From the NCBI RefSeq assembly GCF_012927045.1, contig NZ_JABBFW010000004.1, positions 291,066 through 355,065 of the forward strand: a stretch of DNA of 64,000 nt, in the 5' to 3' direction. The DNA is from Azohydromonas caseinilytica (GTDB lineage Bacteria > Pseudomonadota > Gammaproteobacteria > Burkholderiales > Burkholderiaceae_C). The position numbers and the translations under genes are program-made. How positions within the stretch are numbered: position 1 is the stretch's first letter; every line of letters starts with the position of its first letter. The notes beneath the pieces are model-generated. The model saw nothing but the letters and a program-made list of their open reading frames with translations, ran no database searches and had not been told where the DNA came from. Positions 26,633-35,338 of the stretch are shown here, piece by piece.

Positions 26633-27222
26633 GCAACGCTCCCGTTCGGGCTGAGCCCGTCGAAGCCCAGCCGCCCGGCCAGCCTGCCAGCCCTTCGACA
26701 GAGCCTGTCCTGAGCCTGTCGAAGGGCTCAGGGCGAACGCAAGCCTCGGGTTCAACAGCGCAGCGCCTGCGCTGGCGCTGCGTGCCCTTCGCGGGGCTGG
26801 ACGCCTCCACGCTGTACGCGCTGCTGCAGCTGCGCTCGCAGGTGTTCGTGGTGGAGCAGAACTGCGTCTACCTCGACCCCGACGGTGCCGACCCGCAGTG
26901 CTTCCACCTGTTGGGTTTCGACGCGCAAGCGCAACTGCAGGCGGCGCTGCGGCTGGTGCCGCCGGGGATGAAGTACGCCGAGGCCTCGATCGGCCGCGTC
27001 GTCACTTCAGCGGCGGTGCGTGGCGGCGGCGTGGGCCACGAGCTGGTGGCCCAGGGCCTGCGCGAGAGCGCGCTGATCTATCCCGGGCACGGCCTGCGCA
27101 TCTCGGCGCAGGCGCACCTGCAGCGCTTCTACGAGGCCCACGGCTTCCGCGCCGAGGGCGACACGTACCTGGAAGACGACATCCCTCACATCGAGATGTC
27201 GCGCGGCGCCCCCGCGCTCTGA
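26629..27222 (+). CDS. ElaA-like GNAT acetyltransferase with REP-derived N-terminal extension
   Basis: 197 residues. The conserved part begins near residue 46 (RLRWRCVPFAGLDASTLYAL) and has the ElaA-type LLQLRSQVFVVEQNCVY block, an acetyl-CoA-binding VRGGGVGHELV loop and the AHLQRFYEAHGFRAEGD C-terminus. Residues ~5-40 are not GNAT-like: they are the translation of a REP-type palindromic element (26643-26740) lying in frame, giving the telltale VRAEPVEA and LSLSKG strings. The frame stays open, and ATG 26629 overlaps the qorA stop, so translation may run through the element; an internal GTG in RCVPF is another possible start. The 3' end overlaps the convergent DUF2189 gene by 37 bp. Confidence 0.82.
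   Translation: MSNAPVRAEPVEAQPPGQPASPSTEPVLSLSKGSGRTQASGSTAQRLRWRCVPFAGLDASTLYALLQLRSQVFVVEQNCVYLDPDGADPQCFHLLGFDAQAQLQAALRLVPPGMKYAEASIGRVVTSAAVRGGGVGHELVAQGLRESALIYPGHGLRISAQAHLQRFYEAHGFRAEGDTYLEDDIPHIEMSRGAPAL
26643..26740. repeat. REP-like palindromic element inside a gene
   Basis: A compound inverted repeat: GTTCGGGCTGAGCCCGTCG at the left and its near-complement GGCTCAGGGCGAAC at the right (26727-26740), with an inner perfect palindrome of CCCTTCGACAG (26691-26701) and CTGTCGAAGGG (26716-26726). This sequence type is a very common interspersed REP in Burkholderiales genomes, normally found between genes. Confidence 0.8.
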
Positions 27223-28049
27223 TCCGCCGCCGCGGGCGGCTCGGCCGCGATGACCGCGCCGCGGTAGGCATGCCAGGAAGCATGGCCCAGCCACGGGCCC
27301 ACCACCAGTAGCCCGGCGAACCAGGGCAGCATGGCGACGACCACCAGCCCCGTGATCAGCGCGCCCCAGAAGAGCATCACGCCGGGCTGCGCCAGGCACA
27401 GGCGCAGGCTGGTGAGGCCGGCGGTGATGGCGTCGGTCTGGCGGTCCAGGATCATGGGGATGGACACCACGCTGACGCCGTAGATCAGCCCCGCGAAGAT
27501 CGCGCCCACGGCCAGGTACGTGACGGTGAAGCCGATATGCTCGGGGTCCGCCAGCATCAGCAGCGAGCCCTTGAAGTCGGGCATGCCGTCGAAGCTGACG
27601 GCGAAAACCACCATCGCGGCGCGGCCCCAGATCATCTCCAGCACCAGCAGCACGCCGCCGAACAGGGCCAGCGTGCCGGTGCGCGTGTCCCAGGCCAGCA
27701 GCGAGTCGCCCAGGTCGGGCTGCTCGCCGCGCTCCAGGTGGCGGCTGGCCTGGTACAGGCCCAGGGCCAGGAACGGCCCCACGAGCAGGAAGCCGGCCGA
27801 CAGCGCCAGCACGTAGGCCGGCGCTTCCTGGAACACCCACATCAGCGCATGGCCCATGGCGACGAAGGCGGCGCCGTAGAACAGGCCCAGGCCGGGACAG
27901 CGGATGAAGTCGCGCCAGCCCAGGGCCAGCCAGTGCAGCGGGTCGGACAGGCGCAGGGTGCGCAGCTCGGCCGCGAGTGCCTCGGGCGGGGTGGCGGCCT
28001 CGGTGGCCGGCGTCGACACGGCGCCGCTGTGGAACGGTTCGGATGCCAT
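27186..28049 (-). CDS. DUF2189 integral membrane protein
   Basis: 287 residues from ATG 28049, with GGAGGGAA just upstream. A polar N-terminus is followed by the DUF2189 hallmark DPLHWLALGWRDFIRCPGLG (~37-56) and about six hydrophobic segments; the C-terminal segment is PWLGHASWHAYRGAVI. Members are inner-membrane proteins of unknown function, common in alpha- and beta-proteobacteria, sometimes annotated as putative cytochrome oxidase-related. Its last 37 bp overlap the end of the convergent GNAT gene. Nothing in the neighbourhood clarifies the role. Confidence 0.85.
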   Translation of the reverse strand: MASEPFHSGAVSTPATEAATPPEALAAELRTLRLSDPLHWLALGWRDFIRCPGLGLFYGAAFVAMGHALMWVFQEAPAYVLALSAGFLLVGPFLALGLYQASRHLERGEQPDLGDSLLAWDTRTGTLALFGGVLLVLEMIWGRAAMVVFAVSFDGMPDFKGSLLMLADPEHIGFTVTYLAVGAIFAGLIYGVSVVSIPMILDRQTDAITAGLTSLRLCLAQPGVMLFWGALITGLVVVAMLPWFAGLLVVGPWLGHASWHAYRGAVIAAEPPAAADQSAGAPRDISM

Positions 28050-28236
28050 GGCTTCCCTCCAATGGGTGCTGGTGCGGTGCAGCGTAGGGGAGGCGGGAAA
28101 ACCCAGTGCATGGGGTAGTCCCGCAGGCGCCATCGAATGAAGCAGGCCGCAATGTCACTCTATGTGAGAGCCGCGGGCGGGACACGGCAACCGGCCAGGG
28201 CCCGGGGCCGCCTGGCTGGGACGCCTGTGATCCGTG

Positions 28237-30426
28237 CTACTTGGCGCTGGGCGAGGCCGGCTTCACGTCCTCGTTGCCGAACCAGACTTCGTAGTGGCGC
28301 GGCCGTATCCGGCTGCTGGCGTCGTAGCGCTCGCTGAGGTCCTGCAGCTCCAGCTTGGGCGAGGCCAGCAGGGCGTTGATCAAGCGCAGCAGTTGCGGCG
28401 CCTCGTCGCGGCATTCGCTGGCGCGGAAGCAGCGCAGCACGCCGTTGTTCTGCTGCTTCTCGACCAATTGCACGCCGGGCGCCACCACGGTGGCCGAACC
28501 CAGTTGCAGCTTGCCAAGCTGAAGGCGGAACGCCTCGGCCGCGGCCCGCTGGCGCTCATTGGCGATGTGGATGTAGACGCGCGGGGCCAGGCCCGTGGAA
28601 GCCTGGCGCAGCTCCTGCGCGGCACCGTCGAGTGAGCTGGCAGCTTGCTCGACGGCGTAGCGCAAGTCGGCCTCGGAGCCCGCGGTTTCAGCGCTGCGCA
28701 ATCGCGCCACCGAGGCCTGCAGGGCTGCATAGCTGGCACGGGTTTGTTCGAGCAGTTCCAGATAGCGGGTTCCCGCCATCCGGGCTTCAGCTTCTGCCGA
28801 TTGGGCGCGAGCCATGTTGGCCAAGGCCTGCGTGCGCTGATACAGCGCGACGCCTCCCAGGACCGTGGTCAAGACCAGAAAGACCGCCAAGATGCCGAGC
28901 TGGCGCCTCAGCCGCTCCATCTTTTGCCGGTCTTCGACTTCCTTGCGCAGTGCCTGCGCCTGTCCGGCGCGCCTGTCCTCGGCGGCCTTCACGCTGGCGT
29001 TCATCAAGGCCTGCACGCGCTCCCAGCCGCCACCGTAGCGCTCGGCCCAGGCCTTGTTGCGGCGCTGGAGCCAGCGCCGGCGTTCCTCGGTGGTGGCCTC
29101 GGAGAGGACATTGCCCGGATTGCGCTCGAAGCTCTCGGCCTGCACCAGCAGCGAACGCCACACCAGGCCGTTGCGGAATTCGCGCATGAGCCAGCCGTCG
29201 CGCGGATCGGCCATCCTGGACCAGTGGCGCATGAGCGCCTCGTGGCCGATGTCGATGAAGTCCCCGGGCTGGAGCGGCTGCGGGGGGCGCGGGGTGAGGA
29301 AGGACACGCCGTCGGCACGCAGGATATCGACGGCCTGGGTCACGGTCGCGACGCTCGTCGCGGTGACGTCGGCCAGGGCCTGCAGGGGCTGGCGGCGCCG
29401 AACGGCATGGCCTTCGGCGGTGATCGTGGTGAGCGCGCGGAACAGGTCCTCCACCAGCCGTGGGCGATCGGGAATCGCGGCGTTGACCTCCTGCGCCACC
29501 GCGTCGGCATGGCGCGACAGCAACGCCCCCAGGCCATCGGCCGGATAGTGCTGCGGCGCCAGGAGCCAGCCCGGGTCGTCGCCGCCATGTTCGCGGTGCA
29601 GCAGCATCAGCGCATGCTGTACCAGGGGCAGCCCGTCGATGCCCGCGGCGTCTGCCGCCAGCCGCTCGGCCAGCGCGGCGTCGATCCTGCCGCCGTACAG
29701 CAGCGCCGGCTCGCGAATGGCGCGCAGCATGTCGCTGGTTTCCATGGGCGGCAGGAGGTACTGGTGCACGTTGACCGCCTCGGCCAGTCCCTTGAAGCGG
29801 GCACAGGCGCCCAGGAATTCCGAGCGCATGGTCAGGGCGATGTACAGGCCGCGCGGAGGAGCCTCGGCCATGGCCACCAGCAACTCGGTCAGCAACTCCG
29901 CTTCGGCATGCATGTCCGCCCTGCGTGCGACCTCGAACAGCTCCTCGAACTGGTCGATCAGGATGCATAGGTAGTCGTTGTCGTCGGCCAGCAGCAGCTC
30001 CGCCAGCGCCGCGGGCGCCTGCCGGCCCAGGTGCAGCGCGCGGTGCAGGGCCAGCAGCTGCGCCTCGTCGTTGCCGCTGCCATCGAGCGCCGCCAGCGCG
30101 CGTGCGAGGTTGTCCAGAGGCCCGCCGCCGGGCAGCGCGACACAGGTCCGCCAGCGCATGCCGCCCCGGCCTTGCTCCTGGTGCAGCCGTGGAAGCACGC
30201 CGGCGCGAATCAGCGAGCTCTTGCCCGAGCCCGAGTCGCCATGCACCACGATGAACTGGCGCCTCACCAGCCGCGTCACCACGGCATCGACCATGCGCTC
30301 ACGACCGAAGAAGATGGGCCATTCGCTGCAGTCGAAGGGCCGCAGGCCGGGATAGGGCCTGGGCGGCAAGGAGAGCGCGAAGCCGGCCTCATCGACCTGG
30401 GCGGCTTCGGGAAGGAAGGCGCTCAT
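28237..30426 (-). CDS. Membrane-anchored nSTAND NTPase, partner of TIR protein
   Basis: 729 residues from ATG 30426, whose first bases overlap the stop of the TIR gene (ATGA). After ~22 residues comes the nSTAND1 signature PYPGLRPF...FFGRE (~25-43), Walker A GDSGSGKSS (63-71), Walker B LCILIDQFEE (~153-162) and the helical/winged-helix part typical of STAND ATPases (DIGHEALMRHW ~ GHEALxRxW motif). A single hydrophobic helix follows (~511-530; GILAVFLVLTTVLGGVAL), then a coiled coil, then a C-terminal alpha/beta domain (~615-717; RVYIHIANERQRAAAEAF to EVWFG) of a type found at the ends of other STAND or caspase-like proteins. No WD40 or TPR sensor is present. STAND proteins are signal-activated oligomerising NTPases; with TIR as effector this resembles immune signalling. 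Role in defence is inferred. Confidence 0.85.
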   Translation of the reverse strand: MSAFLPEAAQVDEAGFALSLPPRPYPGLRPFDCSEWPIFFGRERMVDAVVTRLVRRQFIVVHGDSGSGKSSLIRAGVLPRLHQEQGRGGMRWRTCVALPGGGPLDNLARALAALDGSGNDEAQLLALHRALHLGRQAPAALAELLLADDNDYLCILIDQFEELFEVARRADMHAEAELLTELLVAMAEAPPRGLYIALTMRSEFLGACARFKGLAEAVNVHQYLLPPMETSDMLRAIREPALLYGGRIDAALAERLAADAAGIDGLPLVQHALMLLHREHGGDDPGWLLAPQHYPADGLGALLSRHADAVAQEVNAAIPDRPRLVEDLFRALTTITAEGHAVRRRQPLQALADVTATSVATVTQAVDILRADGVSFLTPRPPQPLQPGDFIDIGHEALMRHWSRMADPRDGWLMREFRNGLVWRSLLVQAESFERNPGNVLSEATTEERRRWLQRRNKAWAERYGGGWERVQALMNASVKAAEDRRAGQAQALRKEVEDRQKMERLRRQLGILAVFLVLTTVLGGVALYQRTQALANMARAQSAEAEARMAGTRYLELLEQTRASYAALQASVARLRSAETAGSEADLRYAVEQAASSLDGAAQELRQASTGLAPRVYIHIANERQRAAAEAFRLQLGKLQLGSATVVAPGVQLVEKQQNNGVLRCFRASECRDEAPQLLRLINALLASPKLELQDLSERYDASSRIRPRHYEVWFGNEDVKPASPSAK

Positions 30427-31553
30427 GGCTGCTGGCCCTGCGCGGCCTTGTCGGCCAGCCACTGCTTCACCACGACGTGCGCGGGCTGCTCGCGGCCGTC
30501 GAGCCAGTCGGAGCGCAGGATGCGTGCATTCGTCAGCCGCCTCGGGTTGAGAATCGGCGGGCCGACGGTGTCCAGCCAGGCACACGGCAGGCTGCGGGCA
30601 TAGCGCGCCCGTGCCGACTCGCGGTCGTGCTTGCCGATGGCGAGCATGTCGTCGTCGAGGGCGTACCCGTCCTGGGTGCCCAGCAGCACCAGCGCGTCGC
30701 ATCGGGCCATCAGGGCGATGCGGCGTTCGCGGATGGTGTCCAGCCGGGCCGGATCGCGTTCAATGGGGTCGGGGCCGTCGGCCGGGAACACGGCATAGCC
30801 TCCGGAGCTCAGCTCCTGGAACTTGCGGTCCCAGAGCTGGGCATATTCGGTGCGGCCGTGCAGGTAGATGGCCTGGCCGCCATCGCTGGCCAGCTTCTCG
30901 CGGTCGGCGCGCTCGGCGGCCTGGCGCGCGGCATCGGCCTTCACCGTCTCCAGCTTCTGTCGGATCTCGCCGGCCAGCTTGATCACCGCCTTGACGACCT
31001 CGGGTCCGAACTGAGTCCTGCGCTCGGCGTAACCCAGCGGGCGCGCCTCGTCGCCGATGGTTTCATGGAACGGATAGCCGGGCAGCGGTTCGCCGGCGCT
31101 GTCGCACAGCTCGGGCGGCCAACGGTTGTCCGGCCAGGGGTCCAGCAGCGGCCACGCGCGCACCATGGCCACACGGCCGCTTGGGGCCAACCCCGTGGCG
31201 GCTTGGCGGGCCCACCACCACTCGCGCTCTTGCCGGCACCAGCGGGACGCCTGGTAGTCCGGGGACAGCAGCACCATCAACAGCGCCGATGCGCCAACCT
31301 GCTCATCGAGCTGGTCCGTCAGCGGCGCCATCCGGTCCAGGCGCTGGCCCGCCTGGCCTTGCGAGTCGACGAAGATCGACAGCGTTTCACGCAGGGCGCG
31401 ATTGACCCGCAATTCCTCCTTGAGCTGGCGCACGAAGGCCAGCGACCATTGCTTGAGTGGAGGATCTTCGCCTTCTGATGCGACCGATGCGTCGGCGCCG
31501 TGGCTGTAGCTGACGAAGATGTCGTGACGGAAAGGAGCTCCGACGTACGCCAA
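30423..31553 (-). CDS. TIR-domain protein, putative NADase effector
   Basis: 376 residues. The start is TTG 31553: no ATG or GTG fits, and GGAGG lies 5 nt upstream. The N-terminal TIR domain (~10-180) has the first strand HDIFVSYSH, a BB-loop region FVDSQGQAGQ and the LLSPDYQASRWCRQE motif, where Glu109 of W-C-x-x-E matches the catalytic Glu of NAD-hydrolysing TIRs. A helical linker (~185-225) leads to a second alpha/beta unit (~226-376; AIYLHGRTEYAQLWDRKF, RCDALVLLGT) that also looks TIR-like or Rossmann-like but lacks that motif. It is the first gene of a two-gene operon with the nSTAND NTPase and has its own promoter between it and lspA. Probably degrades NAD or makes a nucleotide signal when the STAND partner is triggered; inference. 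Confidence 0.85.
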   Translation of the reverse strand: MAYVGAPFRHDIFVSYSHGADASVASEGEDPPLKQWSLAFVRQLKEELRVNRALRETLSIFVDSQGQAGQRLDRMAPLTDQLDEQVGASALLMVLLSPDYQASRWCRQEREWWWARQAATGLAPSGRVAMVRAWPLLDPWPDNRWPPELCDSAGEPLPGYPFHETIGDEARPLGYAERRTQFGPEVVKAVIKLAGEIRQKLETVKADAARQAAERADREKLASDGGQAIYLHGRTEYAQLWDRKFQELSSGGYAVFPADGPDPIERDPARLDTIRERRIALMARCDALVLLGTQDGYALDDDMLAIGKHDRESARARYARSLPCAWLDTVGPPILNPRRLTNARILRSDWLDGREQPAHVVVKQWLADKAAQGQQP

Positions 31554-31612
31554 GGCCGCCTCCAGCAGTGATGCTGCGCCCTGGCGGGCGCCGCGGGTCG
31601 ATAGGCGCCTTC

Positions 31613-31642
31613 AGTGTAGGAAGCGCCTTTCGCCGCGGTCAA
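31613..31642 (-). promoter_or_regulatory. Sigma-70-like promoter for the TIR-nSTAND operon
   Basis: On the minus strand TTGACC (31637-31642) and TACACT (31613-31618) are separated by 18 bp, about 60 nt upstream of the TTG start of the TIR gene and downstream of lspA. Four or five matches per hexamer make it a fair candidate. Confidence 0.45.
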
Positions 31643-31653
31643 TCGAGGCCTGC

Positions 31654-32199
31654 CTACTTCCCGCCGCGCACCCGCCGCAGCTCGTCCACGATCAGGCAGA
31701 TCGCCCCGAGCGTGATGGCGCTGTCGGCCAGGTTGAAGGCCGGGAAGTGGCGGCCGCCGAGGTGGAAGTCCAGCATGTCCACCACGTAGCCGTGCAGCAG
31801 CCGGTCGATCACGTTCCCCAGCGCGCCGCCCAGGATCATGCTGATGGCAAAGCAGAACAGCTTCTGCAGCGGATGCTTCTTGAGCATCCACACGATGAAG
31901 CCCGAAGCCACCACGCCCAGCAGCGTGAACAGCCAGCGCTGCCAGCCGCCGGCGTTGGCCAGGAACGAGAAGGCCGCGCCGGTGTTGTGCGCGCGCACGA
32001 GGTTGAAGAAGCCCGTGATCTCGCGGCCCTCGCCGTACTGGAACCAGCCCAGGATCAGCGTCTTGCTGAACTGGTCCAGCACGATCACCAGCAGCGCCAG
32101 GCCCAGCCACAGCCACAGGCTCGGCGCCTCCGAGGAGGACGCCAGCGCCGCTGCCGGGGCGCGCTTGACGGGCTTCACGCTCGCCTTGCCGCCCGCCAT
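31654..32199 (-). CDS. lspA: Lipoprotein signal peptidase (signal peptidase II)
   Basis: 181 residues; a longer polar N-terminus (~28 residues) than E. coli LspA, then four membrane helices. The catalytic aspartates lie in the conserved blocks GNVIDRL and [15 protein letters not shown] and NTGAAFSF are also present. It cleaves signal peptides of diacylglyceryl-modified prolipoproteins in the inner membrane, such as those of the LpoB-type lipoproteins encoded in this window. The start lies 1 nt after the ileS stop, the usual ileS-lspA arrangement. Confidence 0.97.
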   Translation of the reverse strand: MAGGKASVKPVKRAPAAALASSSEAPSLWLWLGLALLVIVLDQFSKTLILGWFQYGEGREITGFFNLVRAHNTGAAFSFLANAGGWQRWLFTLLGVVASGFIVWMLKKHPLQKLFCFAISMILGGALGNVIDRLLHGYVVDMLDFHLGGRHFPAFNLADSAITLGAICLIVDELRRVRGGK

Positions 32200-32200
32200 C

Positions 32201-35074
32201 TCAGGCCACCGTGCGCGGCTCGCCCGCGCCGAAGAGGTTGCTCACGCAGCGGCCGCACAGCGTGGGGTGCGCATCGTCCGCGCCCACGTCGGCGCGCCAG
32301 TGCCAGCAGCGCTCGCACTTGGTGTCGCTCGACGGCGTGACCTCGATAGCCAGCTCCTCGCCGCGCACCAGCTCCACCACCGACACGATCAGCACGAACT
32401 TCAGGTCCTCGCCCAGCGAGGACAGCAGGCCGAAATCCTCCTCGTTGACGGTGAGCCTCACGTTGGCCTGCAGCGAGGAGCCCACGCCGCCGGCGCTGCG
32501 CACGGCCTCGATGGCCTTGTTCACCGCGTCGCGGATCTCGTGCACGCGCTGCCAGCGCGCCAGCAGCGCCTCGTTGGCCTGGGTGAAGGGCCAGTAGGTC
32601 TCCGTGAAGATGGTTTGCCCACCATCAAAGACCTTCCAGGCTTCCTCAGCGGTGAAACTCAGGAACGGCGCCATCCAGCGCAGCATGGCCTGGGTGATGT
32701 GCCACAGCGCGGTCTGCGCGCTGCGCCGGGCGTGGGACTTGGGCGCCGTGGTGTAGAGCCGGTCCTTGAGCACGTCCAGGTAGAAGGCGCCCAGGTCCTC
32801 CGAGCAGTACACCTGCAGCTTGGCCACCACCGGGTGGAACTCGTAGCGGTCGAAGTGCGCCAGGATTTCACTTTGCAGCTGCGAGGCGCGGGAGAGGGCG
32901 TAGCGGTCCACCTCCAGCAGCTCCTCCAGCGGCACGGCGTCGGCCTGGGCGTCGAAGTCCGAGACGTTGGCCAGCAGGAAGCGCAGCGTGTTGCGGATGC
33001 GGCGGTAGGCATCGACCACGCGCGCCAGGATCTTGTCGTCGATGTTGAGGTCGCCCGAGTAGTCGGTGGAGGCGCACCAGAGGCGGATGATCTCGGCGCC
33101 GAGCTTGTTGCTCACCGACTGCGGCTCGACGATGTTGCCCAGGCTCTTGGACATCTTGCGGCCCGCGCCGTCGGTGGCAAAACCGTGCGTGAGCAGCCCC
33201 TTGTAGGGCGCGCGGCCCTCCAGCGCGCAGGCGATCAGCAGCGAGCTGTGGAACCAGCCGCGGTGCTGGTCATGGCCTTCGAGGTACAGGTCGGCCTCGG
33301 GGCCGCTGGCATGGCCCTGGCCGGCGTGCGAGCCGCGCAGCACATGGAAGAAGGTTGAGCCCGAATCGAACCACACGTCCAGGATGTCGGTGCTCTTGGC
33401 GTACTCGGCCGCCTCTTCGCCCAGCCACTCGGCCGGGTCGAGCTTGCTCCAGGCCTCGATGCTGCCTTCCTCGACCAGCTGCGCCGCGCGCTCCACGAAC
33501 TCCAGCGTGCGCGGGTGCAGCTCGCCCGTGACCTTGTGCAGGAAGAAGGGCAGCGGCACGCCCCAGCTGCGCTGGCGGCTGATGCACCAGTCGGGGCGGT
33601 TGGCGATCATGTCGCGCAGCCGCGCCCGGCCGTTCTCGGGGTAGAAGCTGGTGGCGTCGATGGCGTCCAGCGCCGTCTGGCGCAGCGTGCCCGGCGCCTT
33701 GTGGACGGTGCACACGCCTTCGCCCTCGTCCATGCGCACGAACCACTGCGCCGCGGCGCGGTAGATCACCGGCGTCTTGTGGCGCCAGCAGTGCGGGTAG
33801 CTGTGCTCCAGCTTCGAGGTCGCCAGCAGGCGGCCCGCGTTCTGCAGCGCCTCGACGATGTGGGGATTGGCCTTCCAGATGAACTGGCCGCCGAAGAGCG
33901 GCAGGTCGGCCGCGTACACGCCGTTGCCCTGCACGGGGTTGAGGATCTGGTCCGACTTCATGCCGTGCGCGAGGCAGGAGTTGAAGTCGTCCACGCCGTA
34001 GGCCGGCGCGGAGTGCACGATGCCGGTGCCGTCCTCGGCCGTGGCGTAGTCGGCCAGGATCACGGGCGCCAGGCGCGCGTAGCCCGGGTCCACATCCGCC
34101 AGGGGATGGTGGAACTGCAGCCCTTCCAGGTTCTTGCCGGCGGTGGTGGCGACCACTTCACCTTCCAGGCCGTAGCGCGCCAGGCACTTCTCCACCAGCG
34201 CCTCGGCCAGCACCAGCAGCCCGCGCGGCGTGCGCACCAGCGCGTAGGGCAGCTCGGGATTGAGGTTGAGGGCCTGGTTGGCGGGGATGGTCCAGGGCGT
34301 GGTGGTCCAGATGACGATGAAGGCGTCCTGCTCCAGCGCCGGCAGGTCCGGGTCGCTCAGGCCGAAGGCGGCGGCGAGCTTGGCCGGGTCGGCGGCCTTG
34401 AAGGCCACGTCGATGGTGGGCGAGGCCTTGTCGGCGTACTCGATCTCGAACTCGGCCAGCGAGGAGCCGCAGTCGAAGCACCAGTACACGGGCTTCAAGC
34501 CGCGGTAGACGTAGCCGCGCTCCATGAGCTTGCCCAGCACGCGGATCTCGCCGGCCTCGTTGCCGCGGTCCATGGTGCGGTAGGGATGCTCCCAGTCGCC
34601 CAGCACGCCCAGGCGCTTGAAGTCGGCCATCTGCTGTGCGATCTGCTCGCCGGCGTAGGCGCGACTCCTGGCCTGCACCTCGTCGCGCGGCAGGCCGCGG
34701 CCGTGGGTCTTCTCGATCTGGTTCTCGATGGGCAGGCCGTGGCAGTCCCAGCCCGGCACGTACAGCGCGTCGAAGCCGGCGAGCTGCTTCGACTTGACGA
34801 TCATGTCCTTGAGGATCTTGTTGACCGCGTGCCCGATGTGCAGCTTGCCGTTGGCGTACGGCGGGCCGTCGTGCAGCACGAAGCGCGGCGCGCCGCAGCG
34901 CGCCTCGCGCAGCCGCTTGTAGATGCCCTGGCTTTCCCAGTCCTTGACCCAGCCCGGCTCGCGCTTGGGCAGGTCGCCGCGCATGGGGAAGGCGGTGTCG
35001 GGCAGGTTGAGCGTGGCGCGGTAGTCGGTGGGCGCCGCGGTGGCGGCGGGGGCGGCAGCGGTGGAGTCGTTCAT
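32201..35074 (-). CDS. ileS: Isoleucyl-tRNA synthetase
   Basis: 957 residues, normal length. Class I signatures: HIGH (79-82, [11 protein letters not shown]) and KMSKS near residue 639 ([10 protein letters not shown]); the editing domain includes [15 protein letters not shown]. The C-terminal zinc site CERCWHW...CGRC marks a bacterial-type (mupirocin-sensitive class) enzyme. It charges tRNA-Ile in the cytosol. An Ala/Thr-rich N-terminal extension of ~17 residues precedes the conserved core. Immediately upstream of lspA. The 264 bp before it (to the J-domain gene) show only GC-rich sequence and must contain its promoter. Confidence 0.98.
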   Translation of the reverse strand: MNDSTAAAPAATAAPTDYRATLNLPDTAFPMRGDLPKREPGWVKDWESQGIYKRLREARCGAPRFVLHDGPPYANGKLHIGHAVNKILKDMIVKSKQLAGFDALYVPGWDCHGLPIENQIEKTHGRGLPRDEVQARSRAYAGEQIAQQMADFKRLGVLGDWEHPYRTMDRGNEAGEIRVLGKLMERGYVYRGLKPVYWCFDCGSSLAEFEIEYADKASPTIDVAFKAADPAKLAAAFGLSDPDLPALEQDAFIVIWTTTPWTIPANQALNLNPELPYALVRTPRGLLVLAEALVEKCLARYGLEGEVVATTAGKNLEGLQFHHPLADVDPGYARLAPVILADYATAEDGTGIVHSAPAYGVDDFNSCLAHGMKSDQILNPVQGNGVYAADLPLFGGQFIWKANPHIVEALQNAGRLLATSKLEHSYPHCWRHKTPVIYRAAAQWFVRMDEGEGVCTVHKAPGTLRQTALDAIDATSFYPENGRARLRDMIANRPDWCISRQRSWGVPLPFFLHKVTGELHPRTLEFVERAAQLVEEGSIEAWSKLDPAEWLGEEAAEYAKSTDILDVWFDSGSTFFHVLRGSHAGQGHASGPEADLYLEGHDQHRGWFHSSLLIACALEGRAPYKGLLTHGFATDGAGRKMSKSLGNIVEPQSVSNKLGAEIIRLWCASTDYSGDLNIDDKILARVVDAYRRIRNTLRFLLANVSDFDAQADAVPLEELLEVDRYALSRASQLQSEILAHFDRYEFHPVVAKLQVYCSEDLGAFYLDVLKDRLYTTAPKSHARRSAQTALWHITQAMLRWMAPFLSFTAEEAWKVFDGGQTIFTETYWPFTQANEALLARWQRVHEIRDAVNKAIEAVRSAGGVGSSLQANVRLTVNEEDFGLLSSLGEDLKFVLIVSVVELVRGEELAIEVTPSSDTKCERCWHWRADVGADDAHPTLCGRCVSNLFGAGEPRTVA

Positions 35075-35338
35075 GGCGGTGGCGCCGTCTCGGCCGGCGC
35101 TTGGAATGGAGGCGCGGCGGGAGCCGCCGCGGGAAGCTCGGTGGAGCAGGGGAACGCGCGCGTCATCCGGACAAGGGGAGCGCGGCGCGGAAACGGCCGA
35201 GCTTTAAATTCGATCGCGCGTGGCCTGGCGCCGGGTGCAGGCGTGCCAGCGGCGCAGCTGCGTCAGGAAGAGGCAAGAGGGCATCCCCGGATTTTAAGGG
35301 GCGGCTCCGAGGCCGCGTCCGGCGCGCGGTCGCCGGCT

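Noticed and set aside
28050..28236. Possible terminator (GCCAGG/CCTGGC) after the nSTAND gene
   Set aside because: Only a 6-bp stem with a GC-rich loop and no T-run; could be chance in this composition.
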